Source: Clostridiales bacterium (GTDB lineage Bacteria > Bacillota > Clostridia > Christensenellales > Borkfalkiaceae). Taken from it: 64,000 nucleotides of DNA. The stretch is from NCBI GenBank assembly GCA_015055505.1, contig SVIB01000006.1, forward strand, positions 1 through 64,000, written 5' to 3'. Shown here piece after piece: positions 56,755-63,422 of this stretch (positions are counted from its first letter, which is position 1; each line of letters begins with the position of its first letter). The position numbers were made by a program, and so were the translations under genes. The notes beneath the pieces were generated by a model, which was not told where the DNA came from, did not search any database, and was given only the letters and a program-made list of their open reading frames with translations.

Positions 56755-57016
56755 TTTAAAAACTTTATAAATAGCGCAATACTGCGTTTCTAAAAGCGTT
56801 AGCGACTGGTAACCCCATCCGCTAACGCTTTTTGAGCCTTGTCTTGCTTGTTTCTAAGCCTTTAAAACGGTACTCGAACAAGGTGGTATTAGCGAGCAAC
56901 CTCAGGTTGCTGACCAAAGAGGTCTATCGTGTCTTATCCTTTAAAGCGAGCCTTCTTTTGCTCGCATCTAATCCTTTAAACTGTACTTGAACAAGGTGGC
57001 GGTAGCAATCAGGATG
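56755..57016 (+). repeat. Structured repeat A, unit 5, linker and half unit
   Basis: The unit 5 long arm AAAAGCGTTAGCG/CGCTAACGCTTTT is a perfect 13-bp stem, and the GACC/GGTC cap is lost. Then come ACGGTACTCGAACAAGGTGG, the hairpin GCAACCTCAGGTTGC (56896-56910), another 3' half of an A unit, and a second linker. Confidence 0.8.
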
Positions 57017-57018
57017 CA

Positions 57019-57195
57019 ACGTCACGGCGTCGCAAATCGGCTTTTTGTCAGCGAATTACTAAAAGTAATCCGCAAGACTTTTCAGCCGTTTGCTCCTTTT
57101 CGACGAAAATCTTTTGAGAATAAAATCTTTTCGTCGAACATTTTTGTTGCTTAAACAAGGTGGCGACAGCAACAAGGATGTAACGTCACGTTACT
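57019..57195 (+). repeat. Structured repeat C, single copy with end hairpin
   Basis: P1 GCAAATCGGC/GCCGTTTGC, P2 with AAA loop, perfect P3 CGACGAAAA/TTTTCGTCG (57101-57109/57128-57136), AAACAAGGTGG, and the hairpin GTAACGTCACGTTAC (57180-57194). Confidence 0.85.
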
Positions 57196-57196
57196 A

Positions 57197-57226
57197 AAAG
57201 ACCGACGGTTTTCCGTCGGTCTTTTA
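57197..57226. terminator. Terminator-like hairpin after repeats
   Basis: AAAAGACCGACGG/CCGTCGGTCTTTT stem, usable on both strands between gap/repeats and the minus-strand lipoprotein. Confidence 0.85.
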
Positions 57227-57268
57227 TATCGTTATTTTACTGCTAAAAGTTTTTATTGCCGTTAAATT

Positions 57269-57637
57269 TTATTTTATTTTTGATGCCTCTACTGCGTCTT
57301 TTGTTCCCCACCAAACGACTTTCCCTTTTCTTCCTACTTCGTAGTCAGTCTTATCTTTTAATCTTTCTCTATCTTCTTGCTCCATTTTTTTAGCGTAGTC
57401 TTCGGTTTTATACCAAGTAATAACTACCATGCTTCGATGTTCAGCATTCTCCTTAGAACCGATAACGACTACATTTCTTCTTTCGTCAAGGTCGTCTATG
57501 TTATAACCAACTTGATAGCCCGCTTTTTCAAGGGTGTTCCGTACTTTTTCAGCGGACAGCCTTGCGCAAGAGCAAAGAGAAATTGCCGTAATGGCAACGA
57601 GTAAAATTGCAATTAGGTTTTTAAACGCTTTTTTCAT
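57269..57637 (-). CDS. Small lipoprotein of unknown function
   Basis: 122 aa from ATG 57637 (GGGGGT upstream); an earlier start at 57667 adds residues without a ribosome binding site. Signal peptide MKKAFKNLIAILLVAITAIS with lipobox CSC (CSCARL). The mature part includes EKVRNTLEKAGYQVGYN and RKGKVVWWGTKDAVEASK. Not recognised. It has its own promoter (TTGTAA, 17 bp, TATAAT on the minus strand, 57694-57666). Confidence 0.75.
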   Translation of the reverse strand: MKKAFKNLIAILLVAITAISLCSCARLSAEKVRNTLEKAGYQVGYNIDDLDERRNVVVIGSKENAEHRSMVVITWYKTEDYAKKMEQEDRERLKDKTDYEVGRKGKVVWWGTKDAVEASKIK

Positions 57638-57665
57638 AAAAATACCCCCATAAGTTCTTATAATC

Positions 57666-57694
57666 ATTATATCAATGATTTTTTATTTTTACAA
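57666..57694 (-). promoter_or_regulatory. Sigma-A promoter of small lipoprotein gene
   Basis: Minus strand TTGTAA (57694-57689), 17-bp spacer, TATAAT (57671-57666). Confidence 0.7.
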
Positions 57695-57707
57695 GCGAAT
57701 ATAGAAA

Positions 57708-57786
57708 AACCCCGAAAGATGAAGTGCACCCCAAAAGTTAGACAAACTTTTGGGGTGCATATTTTTATTAGTTCTCTTTCGGGGTT
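57708..57786 (-). terminator. Terminator of metNIQ with a second palindrome in its loop
   Basis: Outer arms AACCCCGAAAGA (57708-57719) and TCTTTCGGGGTT (57775-57786), 12 bp perfect, followed by TTTTT on the minus strand. The loop contains another perfect 15-bp inverted repeat TGCACCCCAAAAGTT/AACTTTTGGGGTGCA (57725-57739/57745-57759). Confidence 0.8.
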
Positions 57787-57819
57787 AGTTTATTTACCGT
57801 CCTTTTTTAAAGGCGTTAA

Positions 57820-58704
57820 TTATTTTCTTAAATCAATTTGAGTAGTAGAATCGCAAGTCATTGAACCAAGATATTTTTGAGCAAAGAAATCAGAAACCTC
57901 TTTAGAAAGCATTGCGTTAGTTAAAGCGTCGATTTTTGCCTTATAATCCTTATCGTTAGCGTAATCGTCAACTCTTGCTGCTATAACGTTTGCGTTACCG
58001 ACTACTAAAGCGGTATCGTCCTCAACCGACGCGCGCTTTGAAGAGTCTACGTTACCGGTGTATGCGGTATTACAGGGAAGACAAGCAAAGTCGTAATCGC
58101 CGAGAGAAGAAACAAGTAAATTTTCAGCAACGAGAGTAACCGAAAGATCGCCCGATACGCTTGTCCAAGTTTTAGACGTTTCGCTCATATTTAAGGTTTC
58201 GCCGTCTGCGTTTACGGGGTAGTTAGTACCCTCGGTTTCCTTACTGATAACACCTTTTGCGGTTAAGAGGTTAAACGCTCTTATTGCGTTTGAAACGTCG
58301 TCGCAAATAGCAAACGTTTTACCAGCGGTAACAGCCGTACCTGCAGCTGCTTTTCCGTAATAAATACCCAAAGGCTCATAGTGAACCTTGCAAGAAGCGA
58401 AGAGTTTTGTCGAACCCGTGTAGGTGTTAAGATAAGGAACGTGCTGGAAATAGTTTGCGTCGTAATCTCCGCTTGCAACAGAATCGTTTTGAATAGTCCA
58501 GTCAAGAACGGTTACCTTTAACGTCCAGCCGTCTTTAGCTAAAATATCTTTAACGCACTCGTTTAAAACTTCAGCGTGAGGAACGTCCGACGCGCAAACG
58601 TTAATTGTCTTGTCATTTTGACCGCATCCGCTAAATAATCCGCAGGAAGCTATCAAGCATGCCGATAAAACGGTAGTTACTAATCTTTTGAAAATCTTTT
58701 TCAT
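57820..58704 (-). CDS. metQ: Methionine ABC transporter substrate-binding lipoprotein
   Basis: 294 aa NLPA-family protein: signal peptide with lipobox FSGC (Cys 27), INVCASDVPHAEVLNECV, then DYDANYFQHVPYLNTY and YEPLGIYYGK. It captures methionine outside the cell for MetN-MetI. It is the last gene of an operon under a Met-specific T-box, which supports methionine as substrate. Confidence 0.93.
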   Translation of the reverse strand: MKKIFKRLVTTVLSACLIASCGLFSGCGQNDKTINVCASDVPHAEVLNECVKDILAKDGWTLKVTVLDWTIQNDSVASGDYDANYFQHVPYLNTYTGSTKLFASCKVHYEPLGIYYGKAAAGTAVTAGKTFAICDDVSNAIRAFNLLTAKGVISKETEGTNYPVNADGETLNMSETSKTWTSVSGDLSVTLVAENLLVSSLGDYDFACLPCNTAYTGNVDSSKRASVEDDTALVVGNANVIAARVDDYANDKDYKAKIDALTNAMLSKEVSDFFAQKYLGSMTCDSTTQIDLRK

Positions 58705-58715
58705 AATAAAGTCTC

Positions 58716-59387
58716 CTATTTTAAAATTTTTCTTTTATCAAGCTTTTTAGCTACAAAAAGCCCTAATTCCTGTATTCCTTGAACGATTAACACGACAAGC
58801 ACTATCATTATCCAAAATAGCGTTGAGCTTAAATAGTCGCCCGTGTGTCTCGTGTAGAAGGTGTAAATTCCCGAAATAAGTCCGCCCGCGCCGATATTAT
58901 AGGCAAAAGAGGTATAACCTAAAATGCTTACGGCAACTACGGCAACGCCTGTAACAAGCGAAACTCTTGCCTCGGGGAGTAAAACCTTTGTTATTACTTG
59001 AAAATCCGTCGCGCCAAGTGATTTTATCGCTTCTATTTCGCCTGCGGGAACTTCTGCAAGCGATTGCTCAACCATACGCGAAACAAACCCGAAAGCGCAA
59101 ATTGTAAGCGGAATTAAAATGGTGTACCATTCGCCCGTGCCTCTGCCGAAAAATTCTCTCGTTAAAGGAATGCACAGCACGATAATTATAAGGCAAGGTA
59201 TAGAACGGAGAATATTAACAATAAGTCCGACTAAAGCGTTAAGGGGCTTGCAAGGCTTTAACCCGTTTTTACCCGTAACGTTTAGGAAAACTCCGCAAGG
59301 AAGTCCTAAAACGTAAGCGAAAAAAGTTGCAAGGGCGGTAACGCCAACCGTTTCGGCTATCATTATAAGAACATCAGTAAAGAGCAT
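58716..59387 (-). CDS. metI: Methionine ABC transporter permease
   Basis: 223 aa from ATG 59387, chosen for GAGGTGG 6 nt upstream; it overlaps the metN stop by 14 bp. It has five membrane segments, the first within ETVGVTALATFFAYVLGLPC. The EAA loop AEVPAGEIEAIKSLGATDFQ is the MetI contact with MetN. Coupled to metN. Confidence 0.93.
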   Translation of the reverse strand: MLFTDVLIMIAETVGVTALATFFAYVLGLPCGVFLNVTGKNGLKPCKPLNALVGLIVNILRSIPCLIIIVLCIPLTREFFGRGTGEWYTILIPLTICAFGFVSRMVEQSLAEVPAGEIEAIKSLGATDFQVITKVLLPEARVSLVTGVAVVAVSILGYTSFAYNIGAGGLISGIYTFYTRHTGDYLSSTLFWIMIVLVVLIVQGIQELGLFVAKKLDKRKILK

Positions 59388-60366
59388 CGCTATCCACCTC
59401 CTCAAACGGTACGCCTTCACGCGTTAAAAAGTCCGACAGCCTTTCGATATCCTCGTTATAATTTGCAAGTCGGAAAATTACCTGCCCGCAAATTCTGTCG
59501 TTTATAAGCTTTGTTTCCGCGTACATTATTGAAACCGAAATTTTAAGCTCGCTAATAACGTTTGAAACGATAGGTTTATCAATTTCGCCCGTAAACATAA
59601 GCTTAACAAATTTTTCACCCTTAATTCCCGTATTTACGTGTCCCGAATATATAAGCTTTTTCGCCACCTCGTTTGTAGGGGAGAGGAAAACGTCTTGCAA
59701 ATATCCGTTTGACACTATTCCCGATTTATCAAGTATTGCAACCTTATTGCAAATTGCCTCGATAACCGACATTTGATGTGAAATAATAACTATCGTAAGC
59801 CCCAGTTTTTTATTAAGCGATTTTAAAAGGTCTAATATAGAATGCGTCGTTTCAGGGTCAAGCGCAGAGGTTGCCTCGTCGCAAAGTAAAACCTTTGGGT
59901 CTGTCATAAGCGCTCTTGCAATCGCAACTCTTTGTTGCTGTCCGCCCGAAAGCTCGGCGGGGTAGGAGTTTAGCTTTTCCTCAAGTCCTACAAGCTTTAA
60001 AAGCTCTATCGCCTTTTCGGTTGGATTTTTATTTCCTGCAATTAAGCCTGCAAGTTCGACGTTTTTTAAAACGCTACGTTGCTGTAAAAGGTTAAACTGT
60101 TGAAATATCATGCTGATATTTCTGCGAAGCTCTAAAAGACGCTTTTTGGAAACCTTTGTTAAATCCTCGCCGTCTATTAAAACTTGACCGCCGGTAGGCT
60201 TTTCCAAAAGGTTGATACACCTTACGAGAGTTGATTTTCCAGCCCCCGAAAGTCCGATAATACCGTATATATCGCCGTCTTCAATTTTTAAGTTGATATC
60301 CTTTAAGGCAACTACGTTACCCGATTTTGAAGAATATACTTTTTCGAGATTTACAAGTTCTATCAT
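59374..60366 (-). CDS. metN: Methionine ABC transporter ATP-binding protein
   Basis: 330 aa. Walker A GLSGAGKST (~39-47), signature LSGGQQQRVAIARAL, Walker B VLLCDEATSALDP, then a C-terminal NIL domain (~255-330, FTGEIDKPIVSNVISELKIS) that senses methionine and inhibits transport. It is first in the metNIQ operon behind the T-box leader. Confidence 0.95.
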   Translation of the reverse strand: MIELVNLEKVYSSKSGNVVALKDINLKIEDGDIYGIIGLSGAGKSTLVRCINLLEKPTGGQVLIDGEDLTKVSKKRLLELRRNISMIFQQFNLLQQRSVLKNVELAGLIAGNKNPTEKAIELLKLVGLEEKLNSYPAELSGGQQQRVAIARALMTDPKVLLCDEATSALDPETTHSILDLLKSLNKKLGLTIVIISHQMSVIEAICNKVAILDKSGIVSNGYLQDVFLSPTNEVAKKLIYSGHVNTGIKGEKFVKLMFTGEIDKPIVSNVISELKISVSIMYAETKLINDRICGQVIFRLANYNEDIERLSDFLTREGVPFEEVDSDALY

Positions 60367-60398
60367 ATCTTTCCCTATAAACTATTTAGTAGCAAAAA

Positions 60399-60680
60399 CA
60401 AAAAATCCTTACGGAAAAAACTTCCGTAAGGACGAAAAATCGTGTTACCACCTTACTTTATTTATACCTCGCGGTATAAACCTCATTGAGTACGCCGAAT
60501 AAACTTAGATACTCTTTCGCTATTACGGGCGACCCCGTTATCCCCTAAAATATTCGAGGATACCGCTCCAAGACCATGTTCGGCAACCTTTCTTCTCTCC
60601 CTTTCACCAAACGGGAGTTCTCTGTGCAAGTCCAATTGCGTACTCTTCTTTTCACTGCGTTATCGTATTAAGTTATGAGG
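60399..60680 (-). promoter_or_regulatory. T-box leader, methionine specifier
   Basis: Minus strand, upstream of metN. The T-box AAGGTGGTAACACG is at 60454-60441. A terminator TCCTTACGGAAG/CCGTAAGGA plus T-run lies at 60433-60399. In stem I the specifier reads GAAC-ATG-G (codon at 60577-60575), Met. Uncharged tRNA-Met should switch on metNIQ. Confidence 0.92.
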
Positions 60681-60682
60681 GT

Positions 60683-60711
60683 ATTTTACACTATGGACGA
60701 TTCTTTGTCAA
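60683..60711 (-). promoter_or_regulatory. Sigma-A promoter of T-box-metNIQ
   Basis: Minus strand TTGACA (60711-60706), 17-bp spacer, TAAAAT (60688-60683), just before the T-box stem I. The remaining gap to 60827 is AT-rich with no clear feature. Confidence 0.85.
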
Positions 60712-60827
60712 CTGTTTTTAATAAAAAATTTTTCTTTTTTTTCGTTGTTTTTCGTCAAAGGTTATTAAAAATCAACTTTTTTCATATCTTATTATATATA
60801 TAGGAATAATTTTACGGAAAAATTTTT

Positions 60828-61730
60828 ATGTCTACGAATAAAAAGGTAATTCTCTTAAAAGAAATTTCAAACGGAGTTTTTCAAAACGACGGCGAAACGA
60901 AAGGAATAGCCAAGTTAATAGGTGAAAACTTGACGGTTTCTCTTTATTCTTTGCCAAAAGCGGAATATTTTTGCCTATATTTAAGCGCAGGCGACCTAAA
61001 AACGACACCCATTAAAGACAGTGAAATTACAGTAGATGAAAAAATAAAAAGCCTTGTCGTAATAAAAAAACAAGACAATAAAATCATTCCCGTTGCGTAC
61101 GGTAAGTTTTCCGCCGACGGCGAAAGTTTAGAGGAGATATTAGAATTTGCGCAGAACCCGTATCAAAAAACTGACCAAACAACGGTCGAGAATACTGTTT
61201 TTCAAGAGGAGTACGACGACGAAGCCGTTGCCACCTACAACTATTATGAATATGAAAGCGAGGTAAAAAATAATGCCGACCAAACTCAAAGAGATGGCGT
61301 TTATTGCGACCAAAATGAAGATTGCCGACAAAAACCGCAAGACGGAAACTTTAAGAGCAATGAATTTAATGAAAATGATTTCTCTCAAGAATTCGGTCGA
61401 GAAAACGGGGGAGAAGCCTTTTTCGACAAAATAAAAAACGACGTAGAGCCGTTGTTTAAAAATTATCCTCAAGAAGAAAGGCTTATGAAAATGGTAAAAG
61501 GTAGCAAGTGGGTAAAAATAGCGGTTGAAAACGGCAAGCATTATACCGTAGGAATTATAAGTCAAAGCGGAATTCCTAAGTATATTTGCTATGGGTTGCC
61601 GAGCGATTATTTCTCTCCGCCACCCGAAATGCAGGGCTATAAGTCGTTTATTCCCATTTCGCCGTTCGATTTAAGGGGTAAAGGGTACTGGGTGATGTAT
61701 CAAGACGTAACCTCAGGTTGCCTTTTGTAA
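60828..61730 (+). CDS. Conserved clostridial protein of unknown function (300 aa)
   Basis: No signal peptide. The N-terminal ~105 residues form a beta-rich domain (VILLKEISNGVFQNDGETKG, KIKSLVVIKKQDNKIIPVAY). A polar, Gln/Asp-rich linker spans ~105-200. The C-terminal domain contains EERLMKMVKGSKWVKI, GKHYTVGIISQSGIPKYIC and FDLRGKGYWVMYQD, a pattern I recall in unnamed clostridial proteins. The last codons (gta acc tca ggt tgc ctt ttg taa) look derived from the structured repeat that follows: AACC-TCA-GGTT is its hairpin and TGTAAAATC is repeat sequence. Function unknown. Confidence 0.82.
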   Translation: MSTNKKVILLKEISNGVFQNDGETKGIAKLIGENLTVSLYSLPKAEYFCLYLSAGDLKTTPIKDSEITVDEKIKSLVVIKKQDNKIIPVAYGKFSADGESLEEILEFAQNPYQKTDQTTVENTVFQEEYDDEAVATYNYYEYESEVKNNADQTQRDGVYCDQNEDCRQKPQDGNFKSNEFNENDFSQEFGRENGGEAFFDKIKNDVEPLFKNYPQEERLMKMVKGSKWVKIAVENGKHYTVGIISQSGIPKYICYGLPSDYFSPPPEMQGYKSFIPISPFDLRGKGYWVMYQDVTSGCLL

Positions 61731-62143
61731 AATCTTTTGTTTGAGGTTTTTATACTGACTATGAACTGTGGCGGTAGCAATCAGGATGCAACGGCGTCGC
61801 AACACGATTTTTTGTCAGCCGTTTGTCTAAAGTCAAACGGTAAGACTTTTCAATCGGTTGCTCCTTTTCGACGAAAATCTTTTGAGAAATAAAATCTTTT
61901 CGTCGAGTATTTTTGGTTACTTAAACAAGGTGGCGGCAGCAATTCAGGTGGAGCGTCACGGCGTCGCAAATCGGCTTTTTGTCAGCGAATTACTGAAAGT
62001 AATCCGCAAGACCTTTCAGCCGTTTGCTCCTTTTCAAACAAAATCTTTTACTGTGTAAAATCTTTTGTTTGAGGTTTTTATACTGACTATGAACTATGGC
62101 GGTAGCAAATCGGGTGGAGCGTCACGCTCCCAACTTCAAGTTG
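61709..62143 (+). repeat. Structured repeat C array filling the whole intergenic gap
   Basis: Contains a partial copy ending in TAAAATCTTTTGTTTGAGG (about 61726-61775), a full copy (61791-61930) with altered P1 GCAAC-A-CGAT/ATCGGTTGC and P2 CCGTTTG/CAAACGG, and another copy (61951-62074) with altered P3 CAAACAAAA/TTTTGTTTG. It ends in two hairpins GGAGCGTCACGCTCC (62116-62130) and CAACTTCAAGTTG (62131-62143). A 42-bp exact direct repeat joins 61726 and 62054. It runs from one gene's stop to the next gene's stop. A 66-codon ORF at 61858-62058 is repeat only. Confidence 0.85.
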
Positions 62144-62404
62144 CTAACGGTCGAGGTTTTCAACCCAAACGTAATCGAAATCCACAGGTTCTAAGAAATC
62201 GCTTGGCAAAAATCTCACGACGTTATATTTAGCATAATTAAAAATATGGTTTTTAATAACCACGGGAGTGGCGAGGTCGAGCGTATAGCAAGCCTCGCTT
62301 AAATAATCGGCAAAAGCCGAATATTCAAACTTTTCAAATTTTTCTACGACGGTATCTTTTACGATTTTGTCGTCTTTAATAACTTTAATCCACAATTTAA
62401 CCAT
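62144..62404 (-). CDS. Conserved hypothetical protein (86 aa)
   Basis: 86 aa, soluble, beta-rich: MVKLWIKVIKDDKIVKDTVV, then YSAFADYLSEACYTLDLATP and FLPSDFLEPVDFDYVWVE. It resembles small clostridial proteins of unknown role. Its TAG stop directly abuts the repeat hairpin CAACTTCAAGTTG. The start is supported by MVKLWIKV; no recognised promoter. Confidence 0.7.
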   Translation of the reverse strand: MVKLWIKVIKDDKIVKDTVVEKFEKFEYSAFADYLSEACYTLDLATPVVIKNHIFNYAKYNVVRFLPSDFLEPVDFDYVWVENLDR

Positions 62405-62494
62405 AATAAAAGTTTACCACAAACCCGCCAAAAATACAAGTGTATAAAACTTATTTTTTTTGGCGATAATATAATCACAAAAGGAGATAAAAAT

Positions 62495-62707
62495 ATGCGA
62501 ATAACCGCCTTATTGGCTTACTTTTTTATTTTAATAGGCGCATTTGACCTATTTGTTTTAGGTCTTTTTAGTTTTTCACTGTCGGGATTTATTTTAGGTA
62601 TGGGTAGCGTGGCGCAAAGAATATTTTACTGCATAGTAGGTGTGTCGGGGCTGTTTTTCCTATTTTTCGGCGCGATATATAAACCCTTTAAAAGTCTGTC
62701 AAAATAG
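62495..62707 (+). CDS. Small membrane protein (70 aa)
   Basis: Two membrane segments (LLAYFFILIGAFDLFVLGLF and FYCIVGVSGLFFLFFGAIY) and almost no loops; not recognised. AAAGGAG precedes the ATG; a TATAAT lies about 25 bp upstream. It may be a DUF378-like two-helix protein (RITALLAYFFILIGAF fits), moderate confidence. Confidence 0.72.
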   Translation: MRITALLAYFFILIGAFDLFVLGLFSFSLSGFILGMGSVAQRIFYCIVGVSGLFFLFFGAIYKPFKSLSK

Positions 62708-62736
62708 TTGCTATTTTTTAAATAAAGGTTTAAAAT
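62708..62736 (+). promoter_or_regulatory. Sigma-A promoter of queT
   Basis: TTGCTA 62708-62713, 17-bp spacer, TAAAAT 62731-62736, placing the RNA start at about 62742, the first base of the riboswitch-like fold. Confidence 0.65.
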
Positions 62737-62741
62737 ATAGT

Positions 62742-62782
62742 CGAAGGTTTTCGGTAAACACTTCAAGAAAAAAACCGAGGTG
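62742..62782 (+). promoter_or_regulatory. Candidate preQ1-I riboswitch
   Basis: H-type pseudoknot layout: P1 GAAG/CTTC (62743-62746/62761-62764), loop GTTTTCGGTAAACA, A-rich tail AAGAAAAAAA, then ACCGA (62774-62778) pairing with loop TCGGT (62751-62755). ACCGA overlaps the ribosome binding site GAGGTG, so binding would block translation. The size, order and downstream queT gene fit preQ1-I. Confidence 0.6.
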
Positions 62783-62787
62783 AAAAA

Positions 62788-63303
62788 ATGAATAGGTTTT
62801 CTACGGCAAAAATTTGCAGAGCAGGCATAATTGCGAGCGTGTATTTCGTTCTCACTTACTTTTTACAAGCGATTTCGTTTGGCCCGTTACAAGCGCGGGT
62901 GGCGGAAGTGTTGACGGTATTACCGCTATTTTTCGCAGAGTCAGTGCCTGCGCTTTTTATTGGCTGTTTTTTAGCAAATTTCTTTTCGGGTTTTTTAGTT
63001 TTTGACCTCACGTTAGGCTCTTTAGCGACCTTAATTTCGGCAATTTTAACCCGATTTATTGCAAAAATCATAAAAAATAAGCACTTAAAATTCTTTTTAG
63101 GCGCATTTCCGCCGGTAATTATAAACGCGCTTTTAATACCGCTCGTAATTTATTTAGGCGGAGGTCTTACGACTACGTATTTTATTCAATCGCTATTAAT
63201 TTTTGGCAGTCAAGCGATAGTTATTTATCCGTTGGGAGGAATTTTATACTACGCACTCGATTCTTTAAAGGGAAAAACTCCAAATTCCCCCCTTTGGAAG
63301 TAG
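62788..63303 (+). CDS. queT: QueT-family queuosine-precursor ECF transporter S component
   Basis: 171 aa with five to six membrane segments. The N-terminal IIASVYFVLTYFLQAISFGP is followed by LQARVAEVLTVLPLFF, the QueT signature, and GCFLANFFSGFLVFDLTLGS. It imports preQ1/queuosine precursors with a shared EcfA-EcfT energiser encoded elsewhere. A candidate preQ1-I riboswitch precedes it. Confidence 0.92.
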   Translation: MNRFSTAKICRAGIIASVYFVLTYFLQAISFGPLQARVAEVLTVLPLFFAESVPALFIGCFLANFFSGFLVFDLTLGSLATLISAILTRFIAKIIKNKHLKFFLGAFPPVIINALLIPLVIYLGGGLTTTYFIQSLLIFGSQAIVIYPLGGILYYALDSLKGKTPNSPLWK

Positions 63304-63338
63304 AAAAACTCTCTTAATAAAAATTATTTTGATTTACG

Positions 63339-63367
63339 TTGACAATACTATAAAATTATGTTAATAT
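63339..63367 (+). promoter_or_regulatory. Sigma-A promoter of Wzz/YveK-like gene
   Basis: TTGACA 63339-63344, 17-bp spacer, TAATAT 63362-63367. Confidence 0.7.
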
Positions 63368-63422
63368 ATATTTTAGAATAGAGTGGACGGATAGGCGTTT
63401 TACTGAAAAATAGGAGAAAGTG

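Noticed and set aside
17344..57016. Integron attC sites
   Set aside because: Position next to stop codons and conserved fold with variable sequence are attC-like, but I see no RYYYAAC/GTTRRRY core sites, no integrase, and the upstream genes are core genes. Kept only as an analogy.
57725..57759. Complete insertion sequence
   Set aside because: Only back-to-back IR-like sequence; no transposase in the window.
61858..62058. 66-codon ORF in the 61731-62143 gap
   Set aside because: Lies wholly inside repeat C copies and ends where the repeat changes; same artefact as at 17867.
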